DNA from: Nostoc indistinguendum CM1-VF10 | GTDB lineage: Bacteria; Cyanobacteriota; Cyanobacteriia; Cyanobacteriales; Nostocaceae | Assembly: GCA_019359215.1 (NCBI GenBank) | Contig: JAHHHS010000046.1 | Coordinates: 1 to 53,538, forward strand | Reading direction: 5' to 3' | DNA: 53,538 bases | Part shown: positions 24,626 to 33,342 of the stretch, piece by piece | Position numbering within the stretch: position 1 is the stretch's first letter | How the letters are laid out: each line of letters starts with the position of its first letter | The notes under the pieces: generated by a model | Seen by the model: the letters and a program-made list of their open reading frames with translations, nothing else | What the model was told of the DNA's origin: nothing | The model's database searches: none | Translations under genes and position numbers: made by a program

Positions 24626-25090
24626 ATGCAATTACAAGAAAAACGCGACTATTCTCCCACAGAATATCTAGAACTAGAAGTCATTTCCGAGTATCGTCAT
24701 GAATATATAGATGGTCAAATTATACCTATGACAGGTGGAACACCAAATCACAACCAAATAGCTGGTAATTTTTATGCAGCCCTCAATTTTGCTTTGAAGC
24801 GGCAACCTTATCGAGTATTCGTAGCCGATCAACGTCTATGGATTCCTAAAAAGCGAATTCATACATATCCTGATGTTATGGTTGTTGCAGGTTCATTAGA
24901 ATTTTCTGAGGGACGTACAGATACAATTACTAATCCCTTAGTGATTTGTGAAGTGCTATCCAAATCTACTAAAAGCTATGATAGAGATGAAAAATTTGCC
25001 GCTTATCGTACCATCCCCAGTTTTCAGGAATATGTTCTAATTGATCAGTACAAAAATCATGTAGAACAATATGATTTTTACTCAGATTGA
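24626..25090 (+). CDS. Uma2 family (DUF820) endonuclease-like protein, short form
   Basis: A 154-residue protein of the PD-(D/E)XK-like Uma2 family, very numerous in cyanobacteria. Seen are YSPTEYLELE (N-terminal motif), EYRHEYIDGQIIPMTGGTPN (about 22-41), the core TYPDVMVVAG (about 86-95, D as metal ligand), VICEVLSKSTKSYDRDEKF (about 110-128; E and K as active-site residues) and EYVLIDQ. Relatives run to about 185-195 residues; this one ends at DFYSD, losing the last beta strands, so it is slightly truncated. Catalytic residues appear kept. Function of the family is not settled. Confidence 0.8.
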   Translation: MQLQEKRDYSPTEYLELEVISEYRHEYIDGQIIPMTGGTPNHNQIAGNFYAALNFALKRQPYRVFVADQRLWIPKKRIHTYPDVMVVAGSLEFSEGRTDTITNPLVICEVLSKSTKSYDRDEKFAAYRTIPSFQEYVLIDQYKNHVEQYDFYSD

Positions 25091-25177
25091 TTAACCGCAC
25101 ATGATATTACAGTGATTTATGCGGGTTAGAATAGAAAAAAACTTTATATACATTTCGCTGATTAAGCATAATTGCCC

Positions 25178-26539
25178 ATGACCACTTCTAAACACCACTA
25201 CCACATCACTACCTTCGGTTGTCAGATGAATAAAGCTGACTCAGAGCGCATGGCTGGCGTTTTGGAAGACATGGGCTTTGAATGGTCAGAAGATCCAAAT
25301 AATGCAGATGTAATTCTCTATAATACCTGCACGATTCGGGATAATGCCGAGCAAAAGGTATATTCCTATCTTGGCAGACAAGCAAAGCGCAAGCATGAGC
25401 AGCCTGATTTAACCCTCATCGTTGCTGGTTGCGTTGCCCAGCAAGAAGGTGAAGCGCTATTGCGGCGAGTCCCAGAATTAGACTTGGTAATGGGGCCACA
25501 ACACGCCAATCGCCTCAAAGATTTGTTGGAGTCGGTGTTTGACGGCAACCAAGTAGTCGCAACCGAGTCGGTTCATATTATTGAAGATATCACCCAGCCG
25601 CGACGAGATAGTAAGGTAACAGCTTGGGTAAATGTAATTTACGGCTGTAACGAACGCTGCACCTACTGTGTGGTTCCCAATGTGCGAGGTGTCGAACAAT
25701 CTCGCACACCGTCAGCGATTCGGGCTGAAATGGAAGAATTAGGACGGCAAGGTTACAAGGAGATTACTCTACTTGGTCAAAATATTGACGCTTACGGTAG
25801 AGATTTGCCAGGAACAACAGCAGAAGGCCGGCATCTGCACAACTTCACAGATTTACTTTATTATGTCCATGATGTGCCGGGGATTGAAAGGTTAAGATTT
25901 GCTACTAGCCATCCCCGCTATTTTACAGAGAGATTAATTAAGGCTTGTGCTGAGTTGCCCAAAGTCTGCAAACACTTTCACATTCCCTTTCAATCTGGGG
26001 ATAATGAACTTTTAAAAGCGATGTCGCGGGGTTATACTCATGAAAAATATCGCCGCATCATCGATACCATTCGGCGGTATATGCCAGATGCTTCTATTAG
26101 TGCCGATGCGATTGTCGGTTTTCCTAGGGAGACAGAAGCACAGTTTGAAAATACCCTCAAACTGGTAGAAGATATTGGCTTTGATATGTTGAACACAGCA
26201 GCATATTCACCCCGTCCAGGGACACCAGCCGCATTATGGGACAATCAACTGAGTGAAGAAATTAAAAGCGATCGCCTCCAACGGCTCAATCATTTGGGAA
26301 ACTTGAAAGTAGCCGAGCGATCGCAACGTTACTTTGGACGGATCGAAGAAGTTTTAGTAGAAGACCAAAACCCCAAAGATCAAACTCAGGTGATGGGACG
26401 TACTGATGGTAATCGTCTGACATTCTTTAGTGGCGACATCAAAGAATTGAAAGGGCAATTGGTGAAGGTAAAAATTACTGAAGTTCGCCCTTTTAGCTTG
26501 ACAGGTGAACCAGTTGAAGTTGCAGCAATTTTCAGATAA
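25178..26539 (+). CDS. miaB: tRNA-2-methylthio-N6-dimethylallyladenosine synthase
   Basis: A radical-SAM methylthiotransferase of about 453 residues that adds a methylthio group to i6A37 of tRNAs reading UNN codons. The N-terminal UPF0004 domain has TTFGCQMNKADSERM with the first cluster cysteine, followed by further cysteines in YNTCTIR and VAGCVAQQ. The radical SAM cluster CNERCTYC is at about 157-164, and a TRAM domain closes the protein (about 375-440, LVEDQNPKDQTQVMGRTDGN). Start ATG 25178 gives the usual N-terminus; TTG 25172 is open but unlikely. The gene stands alone. Confidence 0.96.
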   Translation: MTTSKHHYHITTFGCQMNKADSERMAGVLEDMGFEWSEDPNNADVILYNTCTIRDNAEQKVYSYLGRQAKRKHEQPDLTLIVAGCVAQQEGEALLRRVPELDLVMGPQHANRLKDLLESVFDGNQVVATESVHIIEDITQPRRDSKVTAWVNVIYGCNERCTYCVVPNVRGVEQSRTPSAIRAEMEELGRQGYKEITLLGQNIDAYGRDLPGTTAEGRHLHNFTDLLYYVHDVPGIERLRFATSHPRYFTERLIKACAELPKVCKHFHIPFQSGDNELLKAMSRGYTHEKYRRIIDTIRRYMPDASISADAIVGFPRETEAQFENTLKLVEDIGFDMLNTAAYSPRPGTPAALWDNQLSEEIKSDRLQRLNHLGNLKVAERSQRYFGRIEEVLVEDQNPKDQTQVMGRTDGNRLTFFSGDIKELKGQLVKVKITEVRPFSLTGEPVEVAAIFR

Positions 26540-26677
26540 ATAAACCACTGGCAAGCTGACCTTAAATCTTTGAACCAACTGCCCTTGAGAGCCTTTTTTT
26601 GCTTCCCAAGCTATAATCACGCGAGTACGTAAATCTATTTTCGGACAAGTCTGTTGTAGCCGTGTTACCAATAACAA
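26537..26677 (-). pseudogene. Remnant of an IS630-type transposase N-terminus
   Basis: On the minus strand a frame from 26677 reads CPKIDLRTRVIIAWEAKKGS followed by QGQLVQRFKVSL, which is the first helix-turn-helix of IS630/ISSoc-type transposases (DLRxRVIxAxEAKEGSQRQLAxRFKVS). The match ends where the frame enters the 3' end of miaB, so only about 40 codons of the old transposase survive. No transposon ends are visible. It shows a past insertion next to miaB. Confidence 0.55.
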
Positions 26678-26822
26678 CGGTAATAATCATATCTATTTTA
26701 AGTGTTAATGCTTGGATTGTATTAAAACTTTATTTTTTTATAACATTCATGTTCTAAGTGTAAATCCTAGGTACAGGGATTACTATGATCAAAAGTTTAC
26801 AAAAATCATTCCTTTCAATACT

Positions 26823-26855
26823 AAACATACCCGACTAAAAATGTCGGGTATGTTT
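26823..26855 (+). promoter_or_regulatory. Perfect 13-bp hairpin in the threonine synthase leader
   Basis: AAACATACCCGAC (26823-26835) and GTCGGGTATGTTT (26843-26855) are exact inverted arms around a 7-nt loop. It ends 65 bp before the thrC start and no T run follows, so an operator or leader structure is more likely than a terminator. It could also close off upstream transcription. Confidence 0.55.
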
Positions 26856-26920
26856 GACTGGTATTTTTGCACGTGTTACTATCAGGCGACAGCAGACAGA
26901 CAAACAGGGAAAGCTAGTTT

Positions 26921-28231
26921 ATGACTCAGGCAATCAAAACCCAAACCCAAACTCAAAGCAGCACCGCCTACTTTCAAGCCTTAAAGTGTAAAGAATGTGG
27001 TGCGGAATATGAACTCAAAGCCAGTAATGTTTGTGAGTTATGTTTTGGCCCGTTAGAAGTCAAGTATGACTACAGCGCCCTACGTCTAACTGTTACTCGT
27101 GAAACAATTAAAGCCGGACCCAATTCAATTTGGCGCTACCGTCCCTTTTTGCCTGTTGCAACTGACAATGTTATAGATGTGGGAACGGGTATGACTCCCT
27201 TGGTTCGTTCCCACCGTCTTGCCCGTCGCCTGGGTCTAAATAAGCTTTATATAAAAAATGATGCCGTTAATATGCCCACCCTTAGCTTTAAGGATCGGGT
27301 AGTTTCAGTTGCCCTCTCCAGAGCGCGAGAGTTGGGTTTCACTACTGTTTCTTGCGCTAGCACTGGTAACTTGGCTAATTCTACAGCTGCGATCGCAGCT
27401 CATGCCGGTTTAGACTGCTGTGTATTCATCCCCGCAGATTTAGAAGCCGGTAAAATTATAGGTAGCCTGATCTACAGTCCTACCTTAATGGCCGTCAAGG
27501 GTAATTACGATCAAGTGAATCGTCTCTGCTCAGAAGTTGCCAATACACATGGCTGGGGTTTTGTCAATATTAACCTGCGTCCTTATTATTCTGAAGGTTC
27601 CAAGACACTAGGTTTTGAAGTTGCAGAACAACTAGGCTGGGAACTACCGGATCATGTTGTTGCTCCCTTAGCATCTGGTTCACTATTCACCAAAATTTAT
27701 AAAGGTTTCCAAGAATTTATCGAAGTTGGTTTGGTAGAAAACAAGAGCGTTCGTTTTAGCGGCGCTCAAGCTGAAGGTTGTTCACCCATCGCCCAAGCCT
27801 TTAAAGAAGGACGCGACTTTATTAAACCAGTTAAACCGAATACAATTGCTAAATCGCTAGCGATCGGTAACCCAGCAGACGGCATTTATGCTGTAGAACT
27901 AGCTCAGAACACTGGTGGTAATATTGAATCAGTCAATGATGCAGAAATTATTGATGCCATCAAGCTGCTGGCAGAAACCGAAGGCATCTTTACAGAAACG
28001 GCTGGTGGTACTACCGTGGCCGTGCTGAAAAAACTGGTAGAAGCTGGCAAAATTGATCCAGATGAAACTACCGTGATTTACATCACTGGCAATGGTCTGA
28101 AAACCCAAGAAGCAATTCAAGGCTACGTTGGCGAACCCTTGACTATTGATGCCAAACTCGATAGTTTTGAACGTGCGCTAGAGCGATCGCGTACTCTGGA
28201 TCGCTTGGAATGGCAACAAGTCCTCGTTTAG
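26921..28231 (+). CDS. thrC: Threonine synthase (long form, zinc-ribbon N-terminus)
   Basis: A 436-residue PLP enzyme that converts O-phosphohomoserine to threonine. Residues 22-42 form a zinc-ribbon-like CKECGAEYELKASNVCELC. The PLP lysine is K124 in LSFKDRV, and the glycine-rich phosphate loop is ASTGNLANSTA (about 145-155). Late SGSLFTKIYKGF and the ITGNGLKT motif fit threonine synthase. It is one of two thrC-type genes in the window (the other at 31956) and only distantly similar to it. A ubiquitin-like sulfur carrier follows 94 bp downstream, which raises a sulfur-transfer role as an alternative. AGGGA precedes the ATG; a strong hairpin is in the leader. Confidence 0.88.
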   Translation: MTQAIKTQTQTQSSTAYFQALKCKECGAEYELKASNVCELCFGPLEVKYDYSALRLTVTRETIKAGPNSIWRYRPFLPVATDNVIDVGTGMTPLVRSHRLARRLGLNKLYIKNDAVNMPTLSFKDRVVSVALSRARELGFTTVSCASTGNLANSTAAIAAHAGLDCCVFIPADLEAGKIIGSLIYSPTLMAVKGNYDQVNRLCSEVANTHGWGFVNINLRPYYSEGSKTLGFEVAEQLGWELPDHVVAPLASGSLFTKIYKGFQEFIEVGLVENKSVRFSGAQAEGCSPIAQAFKEGRDFIKPVKPNTIAKSLAIGNPADGIYAVELAQNTGGNIESVNDAEIIDAIKLLAETEGIFTETAGGTTVAVLKKLVEAGKIDPDETTVIYITGNGLKTQEAIQGYVGEPLTIDAKLDSFERALERSRTLDRLEWQQVLV

Positions 28232-28242
28232 TTAGAAATTAG

Positions 28243-28318
28243 GAGTTATGAGTTATGAGTTTTTGATTCATAACTCCTAACTCTTAACTCTTAACTGTAT
28301 TCCTAACTCTTCACTTTG
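28243..28318. repeat. Heptanucleotide arrays in inverted pair
   Basis: GAGTTAT, GAGTTAT, GAGTTTT (28243-28263) are answered by CATAACT, CCTAACT, CTTAACT, CTTAACT (28269-28296), so the two halves can pair. It fills the gap between thrC and the sulfur-carrier gene. Confidence 0.7.
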
Positions 28319-28325
28319 TACTTCT

Positions 28326-28601
28326 ATGGCTGTAACAGTTTTAGTTCCTACGACTCTTCAGAATTTGACTAATAATCAAGCTACTCTAGAATCCAACGGT
28401 AGCACCATTGCTGAATTATTGGACTCTTTAGAACAAAGCTTTCCTGGGATTAAATCCCGGTTGTGCGATGACGAAGGCAAACTACGTCGGTTTGTAAATT
28501 TTTACGTCGATAGCGAAGATATCCGCTATTTAGATGGTATTAATACAGCCCTGAAAGATGGCGATGAAGTAAGTATTGTCCCCGCTGTTGCAGGTGGTTA
28601 A
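28326..28601 (+). CDS. MoaD/ThiS-family ubiquitin-like sulfur carrier
   Basis: A 91-residue beta-grasp protein ending in the diglycine VPAVAGG. In this family the terminal GG is adenylated and turned into a thiocarboxylate that donates sulfur. The IAELLDSLEQSFPGIKSRLC and RFVNFYVDSEDIRYLDGINT stretches are typical; the longer form and the linkage to a PLP enzyme resemble CysO, the carrier of the mycobacterial CysM cysteine route, and the related homocysteine-forming carrier described in Wolinella. Here the neighbour is a threonine synthase, whose substrate O-phosphohomoserine would suit homocysteine formation; this is inference. No JAMM peptidase is adjacent. Start ATG 28326 directly after TACTTCT. 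Confidence 0.85.
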   Translation: MAVTVLVPTTLQNLTNNQATLESNGSTIAELLDSLEQSFPGIKSRLCDDEGKLRRFVNFYVDSEDIRYLDGINTALKDGDEVSIVPAVAGG

Positions 28602-28660
28602 CAAAGAAAACACTAAATAAAGTAGAAGCCAACTACACAAAGGTTTGAGAAATTGCCTCG

Positions 28661-28705
28661 TTCCCAGTCTCCGGCTGGGAATGCCCATTAGTCGGCTGCC
28701 GCCGA
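28661..28705. repeat. Two adjacent short hairpins, repeat-like
   Basis: TTCCCAG-N7-CTGGGAA (28661-28681) is followed by TCGGC-TGCC-GCCGA (28692-28705). It lies about 60 bp after the sulfur-carrier gene and resembles the GC-rich intergenic hairpin repeats of Nostoc. Confidence 0.5.
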
Positions 28706-28763
28706 TTAGTGAGGGAAAATGTCAAGCAAGAGTGAGCGCAAAGATGGGTGTTGCTGCAAGCAT

Positions 28764-28898
28764 TTATTTAACATCATCTAGATTAATTTTTAGCGCAGAC
28801 ACAGACTCTAATTGGTTGCTCACTTCCAACATACTGAACATTTCAATCTGAAATCCTTGCGCTTGAGCAAATTGTTTTACATGCTCAATAATATTCAT
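28764..28898 (-). CDS. Possible small protein, 44 residues
   Basis: From ATG 28898 the frame reads MNIIEHVKQFAQAQGFQIEM, FSMLEVSNQLESVSALKI, NLDDVK and stops at 28764. The composition is that of a small helical soluble protein. It lies 13 bp downstream of the porin stop on the same strand, so it could be the last gene of that unit. I do not recognise it, and it could be a remnant. Confidence 0.35.
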   Translation of the reverse strand: MNIIEHVKQFAQAQGFQIEMFSMLEVSNQLESVSALKINLDDVK

Positions 28899-28911
28899 GT
28901 GCAAAGCAAAA

Positions 28912-30609
28912 TTAAAAACTAAAAGTACTCCTCAAAATGCCGATGGTAACTGAGTCACTATCTGGTGTGTGACCAGGCTCCAAGATATGAATTATTCCTG
29001 GTGTAAGGCTGATGTTATCTGTTAGCTGAAAACGATAAAATGCCTCAATTTGAGTAGTCGTCCCTGGTTGTCCACCTGCACGTCCTAAACCAGTATTGAT
29101 AAAATCAGGAACATTATTCCCTACAGGTAAGTTGCTACTAGTGATTTTAGGAGGTTGACCGACATAAATCCCACCTAGATTTCCTTTAGCAAATAAATCA
29201 GGGAAATTCAGAAACACCATATAATTCGTTGTTTCTACATTTCCTGCTTGCCCAGGAATATAAGATTTAGTATAGCCACCCCACGCACCTGCACTAATGC
29301 GGGGAGAAATCTGCCAAGTTATAGTCGCACCCACGGCGTTAGTTTACAGAGGTGCTGATTTTGCGGTGGTGGTATTAACTGTAGTTAAGCATTCATCGCC
29401 AACAAAGGTTAGTAAACAACCATCTGAAGAGTAATTATTAACGTAATACAAACTTAAATCTAGAGTATCGGTTGGTGTCAGCAGCAATTGCACACCTGTA
29501 GTGGTGGTTCCGTCAAATAAACCGCTACCTTTACCAGGGTTTCCTGGTTGATAACTAGTATAAATTGCCTGTAAACTAGCGCGTTTAGCAAATTGCCAAT
29601 CAATAGCTATACCGCCGTGACCATATCCCATATTTAAAATTGGGTTTCTTTGGGCAAAATAAGACAACGGCCCTGTTGCAGCACTTTCTACCCGATTGGG
29701 ACCTCGGAAAGCAGTTGGCATACTTACGCCTTCTGTTCCCACCATCACTGCTAGTTTATCTGTCACTAGCCAATGAAAATTGAGGTCACTTACAATCAAG
29801 TTATCTGTGGGAAATTCGTAGCCAAGTAAAACATCATTTCGAGAAACACTATTGGTAAATCTCGGCGCAGTAGTACCCTTACCATCTAAAAGACCCGTAA
29901 ACAAGTAACTACGGGGAGTGATTTGGCTAGTTAAATACAGCTGCCCTAAGGATATAACATTAGTGTTTGTCCCCGCATCATCTGTATCTTTTTGTCCATC
30001 TCTAGGATTCACATCACCACGATTGCTAGTTCGTCCTTGAATGCCAACTATGAGTAATCCACTGAGTTTGGTTGTTGTTGAGAATTGATTGGCTTTGATT
30101 TCATCGGTTTTGGCTTCTAAACTATCGACACGACTCCGTAAAGTTGCTAATTCAGGGGCAAATTCTGACTGCAATTTTTGTAATATTGCTAAATCTTCTC
30201 GGGTGGCTAAATCGCTGGTGGCTGTAGTGATTAATTCATTGACTCTATCTAAACAAGCATTCACCCCGGCGGCAAATTCATACCGACTTAAGGCCCGATT
30301 ACCGCGATAATTGCTATCTGGATAGCCTGCTATACAGCCATAGCGTTCTACCAAAGACTGTAAAGCTTGGAATGCCCAATCGTTAGGTTGTACATCCTTG
30401 AGTTGAGAAACCGATGTAATTTGCGCCATCGAATCTTCTGGGGAGAGGGGAGAAGAATTTAAATCTATACTCTCCTGCGCCTGAGTAGTTACTGTGTCTG
30501 TGTACTCTTGTGCTAGTGCTTTTTGTGCAACTCCATTTACTCCCACAATTAGTAAGCATGCGAGCATCCAGGTTTTGCTATGACTGCGGCTAATAAGTCT
30601 ACCTTTCAA
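28912..30609 (-). pseudogene. Iron-uptake/OprB-type porin interrupted by an in-frame stop
   Basis: One 565-codon reading frame is split by TAA at 29344-29346. The first part (421 residues) has a signal peptide (1-33), an SLH domain (about 63-115, SQLKDVQPNDWAFQALQSLV onwards), a coiled coil (about 140-175) and the first beta-strands of the barrel. The same frame resumes at once with TNAVGATITWQISPRISAGA and runs to 28912, ending in a typical outer-membrane TIGILRSTFSF. No shift is needed; a single C to T change of a CAA would explain it. These cyanobacterial porins carry solutes, often iron, across the outer membrane. The broken gene lacks its last strands, so it should not insert properly unless the stop is read through. 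Confidence 0.85.
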
Positions 30610-30747
30610 TTTTTTACACTCTGCTCACATACTTAAGTGAAGAGTGTATTCGCCATTGTCTAAGCTTCACATGAGGAAATCTACGGATTTTGTCCAAAAT
30701 TCGACTTAATCCTTCTGGGCAACTTCTGAAAGGACGAGTATAACAGT

Positions 30748-30850
30748 GTATTGGGTATTGGATATTGGAAACTTTTAAGAGGCAGAGGGAGCAGGGGAGG
30801 ATGAAGGAGAAAAACCAATACCTAATGCTCAAATGCCCATTGCTCAACGC
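30748..30850. repeat. Heptanucleotide arrays in inverted pair
   Basis: GTATTGG, GTATTGG, ATATTGG (30748-30768) are answered by CCAATAC, CTAATGC and further CCATTGC/TCAACGC units (30815-30850), with one 8-bp unit. Confidence 0.6.
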
Positions 30851-30884
30851 CCAAAAAGCTCCACTGGATTGATTGAAAACTAAT

Positions 30885-31048
30885 ATGGCAAATCGTTCAC
30901 GCAAGCCGACACCAAAAGCCTCTAAACAAAAATTTTGTCTGATAGCAATGAAGTCATTTACACTGATTTTACAGGCAATGACTTACAAAGACTCGCTGCG
31001 CTCGCCAAGCTTTCAGATGTGCAATCCTTAGCTTTATTAGTAGAATAA
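30885..31048 (+). pseudogene. Small gene broken by a frameshift, unknown family
   Basis: From ATG 30885 the frame reads MANRSRKPTPKASKQKF, then the coding quality moves to another frame that reads SDSNEVIYTDFTGNDLQRLA and ALAKLSDVQSLALLVE before TAA at 31046-31048. The two parts together would make a basic, then helical protein of about 55 residues. The change is near 30933-30944. I do not recognise the family. Confidence 0.4.
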
Positions 31049-31187
31049 TGCTCATAACTACAGTTTGAGGCGCTGGTCAGAGAAAAATCAGCGCTTTGAA
31101 TAGCACGCCTCTTACTCAAATTTAAATTAAAGAGGCACTGGCGACGCCGAATAGCCCGTCGTAGACATCGCTATCTCCCAGAATGAA

Positions 31188-31379
31188 TTATTCTTTTTGG
31201 TTAGTGTCGGCCAGACGTTGGTGCTTCAGATTTTCCAACTGCTGCAATAGAGAATCTACCTCTGCTTGTAAATGCATAAACTTAGCTTGCTGATCGTCTT
31301 GATAATAAGACTTAGTTAACTTACTGACCCAGTTAGCCTGGGACTCGCGATCGGAAACACTAGAGAAACAAGTAGGCAT
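31188..31379 (-). CDS. Small coiled-coil protein, conserved in Nostoc-like species
   Basis: A 63-residue soluble protein. Its first half has SDRESQANWVSKLTKSYYQD and its second half (about 34-56) is a heptad-patterned helix (KFMHLQAEVDSLLQQLENLK). I recall near-identical small proteins in related cyanobacteria but no function. Start ATG 31379. It stands alone between two repeat-rich gaps. Confidence 0.5.
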   Translation of the reverse strand: MPTCFSSVSDRESQANWVSKLTKSYYQDDQQAKFMHLQAEVDSLLQQLENLKHQRLADTNQKE

Positions 31380-31955
31380 CGCTAATTAAATCCAAAACTT
31401 AACTCACACCACTAGAAATATTATAATAATGTTCTTTTAAGCTTTATTAAATTATTGTATATTTTTCATCAATTACTCTAATAGATTTCAGGTTCAATCA
31501 TAAGAGACGGTGATCATAATAGCTGTGTTCCAAAGAAAAGGGACTTCCAACTAAAAAAACATTCCATCCCTGCGGGACAGTACGCGTAGCAAGATCCCCA
31601 AAGGGGCACGCATTTTGAGAGGACTATTAGCTTTAGAAAAAATTCCGTGGCGGAATGGCAACGAAGCCCAAGATTTAAAAAATGTAATGTTAGGAATGGA
31701 TAAGGGCAAGTACTTGCCAAAGGCTACTGCCAAGGAGAGACAGCGCATTGCCTATTTAACTGGTATTCTAAATAAAAATGCCAAGTGAAACACCTGCACC
31801 ACAAAAAATAATATTCTTAAGTAATATTCTTTTGAAATTAAGGGGCAGGGAACTGGCACAGAAAAATTCACTTTCTTCCTCTTCCCCATCCTGCGCTTCC
31901 ATGTGCGACCCTTTCTAAAATATCCAATCCTTTACATCAAGAAATTTTAAATCCC
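31380..31955. other. Intergenic stretch with a possible remnant
   Basis: The only protein-like reading is at 31615-31788 (separate entry). The segment 31565-31610 has a GGGACAGTACGCG-type sequence with a CCCC-AAA-GGGG hairpin, which is repeat-like. Confidence 0.4.
31615..31788 (+). pseudogene. Small frame or gene remnant, unknown
   Basis: One frame reads LRGLLALEKIPWRNGNEAQD, LKNVMLGMDKGKYLPKATAK and ERQRIAYLTGILNKNAK and stops. It looks like real protein but lacks a good start; upstream it enters repeat-like DNA. The late RIAYLTGIL stretch faintly resembles the C-terminal domain of MbcA/ParS-type antitoxins, without enough length to say so. Confidence 0.3.
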
Positions 31956-33047
31956 GTGACTTTGAGCCTGCCTGTTGCTAAATCTCATCGCCAACCCTGG
32001 CCCGGACTGATAGAAGCCTATCGCGAATACTTGCCTGTCAGCGAACAAACACCGATTGTCACTTTGTTGGAGGGTAACACACCCCTAATACCAGCACCAG
32101 CGATCGCAGAACGCATTGGCAGACAAGTGCGGGTTTTTGTAAAATACGACGGTCTTAATCCCACCGGTAGCTTCAAAGACCGGGGGATGACTATGGCAAT
32201 TTCCAAGGCCAAGGAAGCAGGGGCAAAAGCAGTAATTTGTGCCAGCACAGGCAACACCTCAGCCGCCGCCGCAGCTTATGCAAGGCGTGGAGGCATGAAT
32301 GCCTTTGTACTGATTCCCGACGGTTATGTGGCGCTGGGCAAGTTAGCCCAAGCATTACTGTACGGTGCAGAAGTATTGGCAATTAAAGGGAATTTTGACC
32401 AAGCCCTAGAAATTGTCCGCGAGATGGCAGAAAGCTATCCAGTCACTTTGGTAAATTCGGTCAACCCTTACCGTCTAGAAGGGCAGAAAACAGCAGCCTT
32501 TGAAATCGTTGATGCACTGGGTGATGCACCAGACTGGTTGTGTATTCCCGTAGGCAATGCGGGAAATATCACAGCATATTGGATGGGCTTTTGTGAATAT
32601 CATCAAGCCAGAAAGTGCGATCGCTTACCCCGAATGATGGGATTCCAAGCCGCAGGTGCAGCCCCCTTAGTACACGGTCAGGCAGTAGAAAATCCTGAAA
32701 CCTTAGCGACAGCAATTCGGATTGGCAACCCTGCTAGCTGGGAATTAGCGATCGCAGCGCAAACCGCAAGCCAGGGGAATTTCCACGCCGTTACCGATGC
32801 AGAAATTCTCGACGCTTATCGGCTTTTGGCAGCATCAGAAGGTATCTTCTGCGAACCTGCTAGCGCCGCTTCTGTAGCCGGATTGTTGCAGGTAAAAGAC
32901 CAAATTCCTACAGGGGCGACAGTGGTTTGTGTCCTCACAGGCAATGGTCTAAAAGACCCAGATACAGCCATTAAACACAATCACAGTCTATTTAAACAAG
33001 GTATCGCAGCAAAACTGGGCGCAGTAGCCGAGGCAATGGGATTTTAA
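31956..33047 (+). CDS. thrC: Threonine synthase (short form)
   Basis: A 363-residue PLP fold-type II enzyme. The lysine is K74 in GSFKDRGMT; the phosphate loop is ASTGNTSAAAAAYA; late SEGIFCEPASAASVAG and VCVLTGNGLKDPD are typical of the bacterial threonine synthase with no zinc ribbon. It probably makes threonine from O-phosphohomoserine. Start is GTG 31956. With thrC at 26921 there are two thrC-type genes 5 kb apart, of different subfamilies; the short one is the better candidate for the housekeeping enzyme, given the sulfur carrier next to the other, but this is inference. Confidence 0.9.
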   Translation: MTLSLPVAKSHRQPWPGLIEAYREYLPVSEQTPIVTLLEGNTPLIPAPAIAERIGRQVRVFVKYDGLNPTGSFKDRGMTMAISKAKEAGAKAVICASTGNTSAAAAAYARRGGMNAFVLIPDGYVALGKLAQALLYGAEVLAIKGNFDQALEIVREMAESYPVTLVNSVNPYRLEGQKTAAFEIVDALGDAPDWLCIPVGNAGNITAYWMGFCEYHQARKCDRLPRMMGFQAAGAAPLVHGQAVENPETLATAIRIGNPASWELAIAAQTASQGNFHAVTDAEILDAYRLLAASEGIFCEPASAASVAGLLQVKDQIPTGATVVCVLTGNGLKDPDTAIKHNHSLFKQGIAAKLGAVAEAMGF

Positions 33048-33221
33048 GCACTCTGGAACTAAAAGCGATCATAATATCTAATTGAAAAATTGCGTAGGCA
33101 AAACCCACCGGAGGTATCGCAGTCAGGATTTTTCAGTCTGACGAGTGTCGAAATAATCCCAAATTGCAAAATGATTGTCGATAGATGAATTTACACCAAG
33201 GCAAGCACAGCAAGGTGATTT

Positions 33222-33249
33222 CCAATCCAAAATCTAAAATCCAAAATGG
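33222..33249. repeat. Heptanucleotide array, four units
   Basis: CCAATCC, AAAATCT, AAAATCC, AAAATGG. Confidence 0.6.
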
Positions 33250-33342
33250 TATAATTTTGGATAATTTTTAAGCAACTGGTTAATCATTTTGATTGATCTG
33301 CAAAGAAAAGGATACAAAGCAACTAAGTTTATAGAGACTATT

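Noticed and set aside
30614..30904. Minus-strand frame of 96 codons upstream of the porin
   Set aside because: It runs through heptamer repeats and the porin promoter region, and the peptide has no family features.
31514..31748. Two overlapping minus-strand frames of 65-68 codons
   Set aside because: Cysteine- and proline-rich translation of repeat-like DNA; the plus-strand frame is more protein-like.
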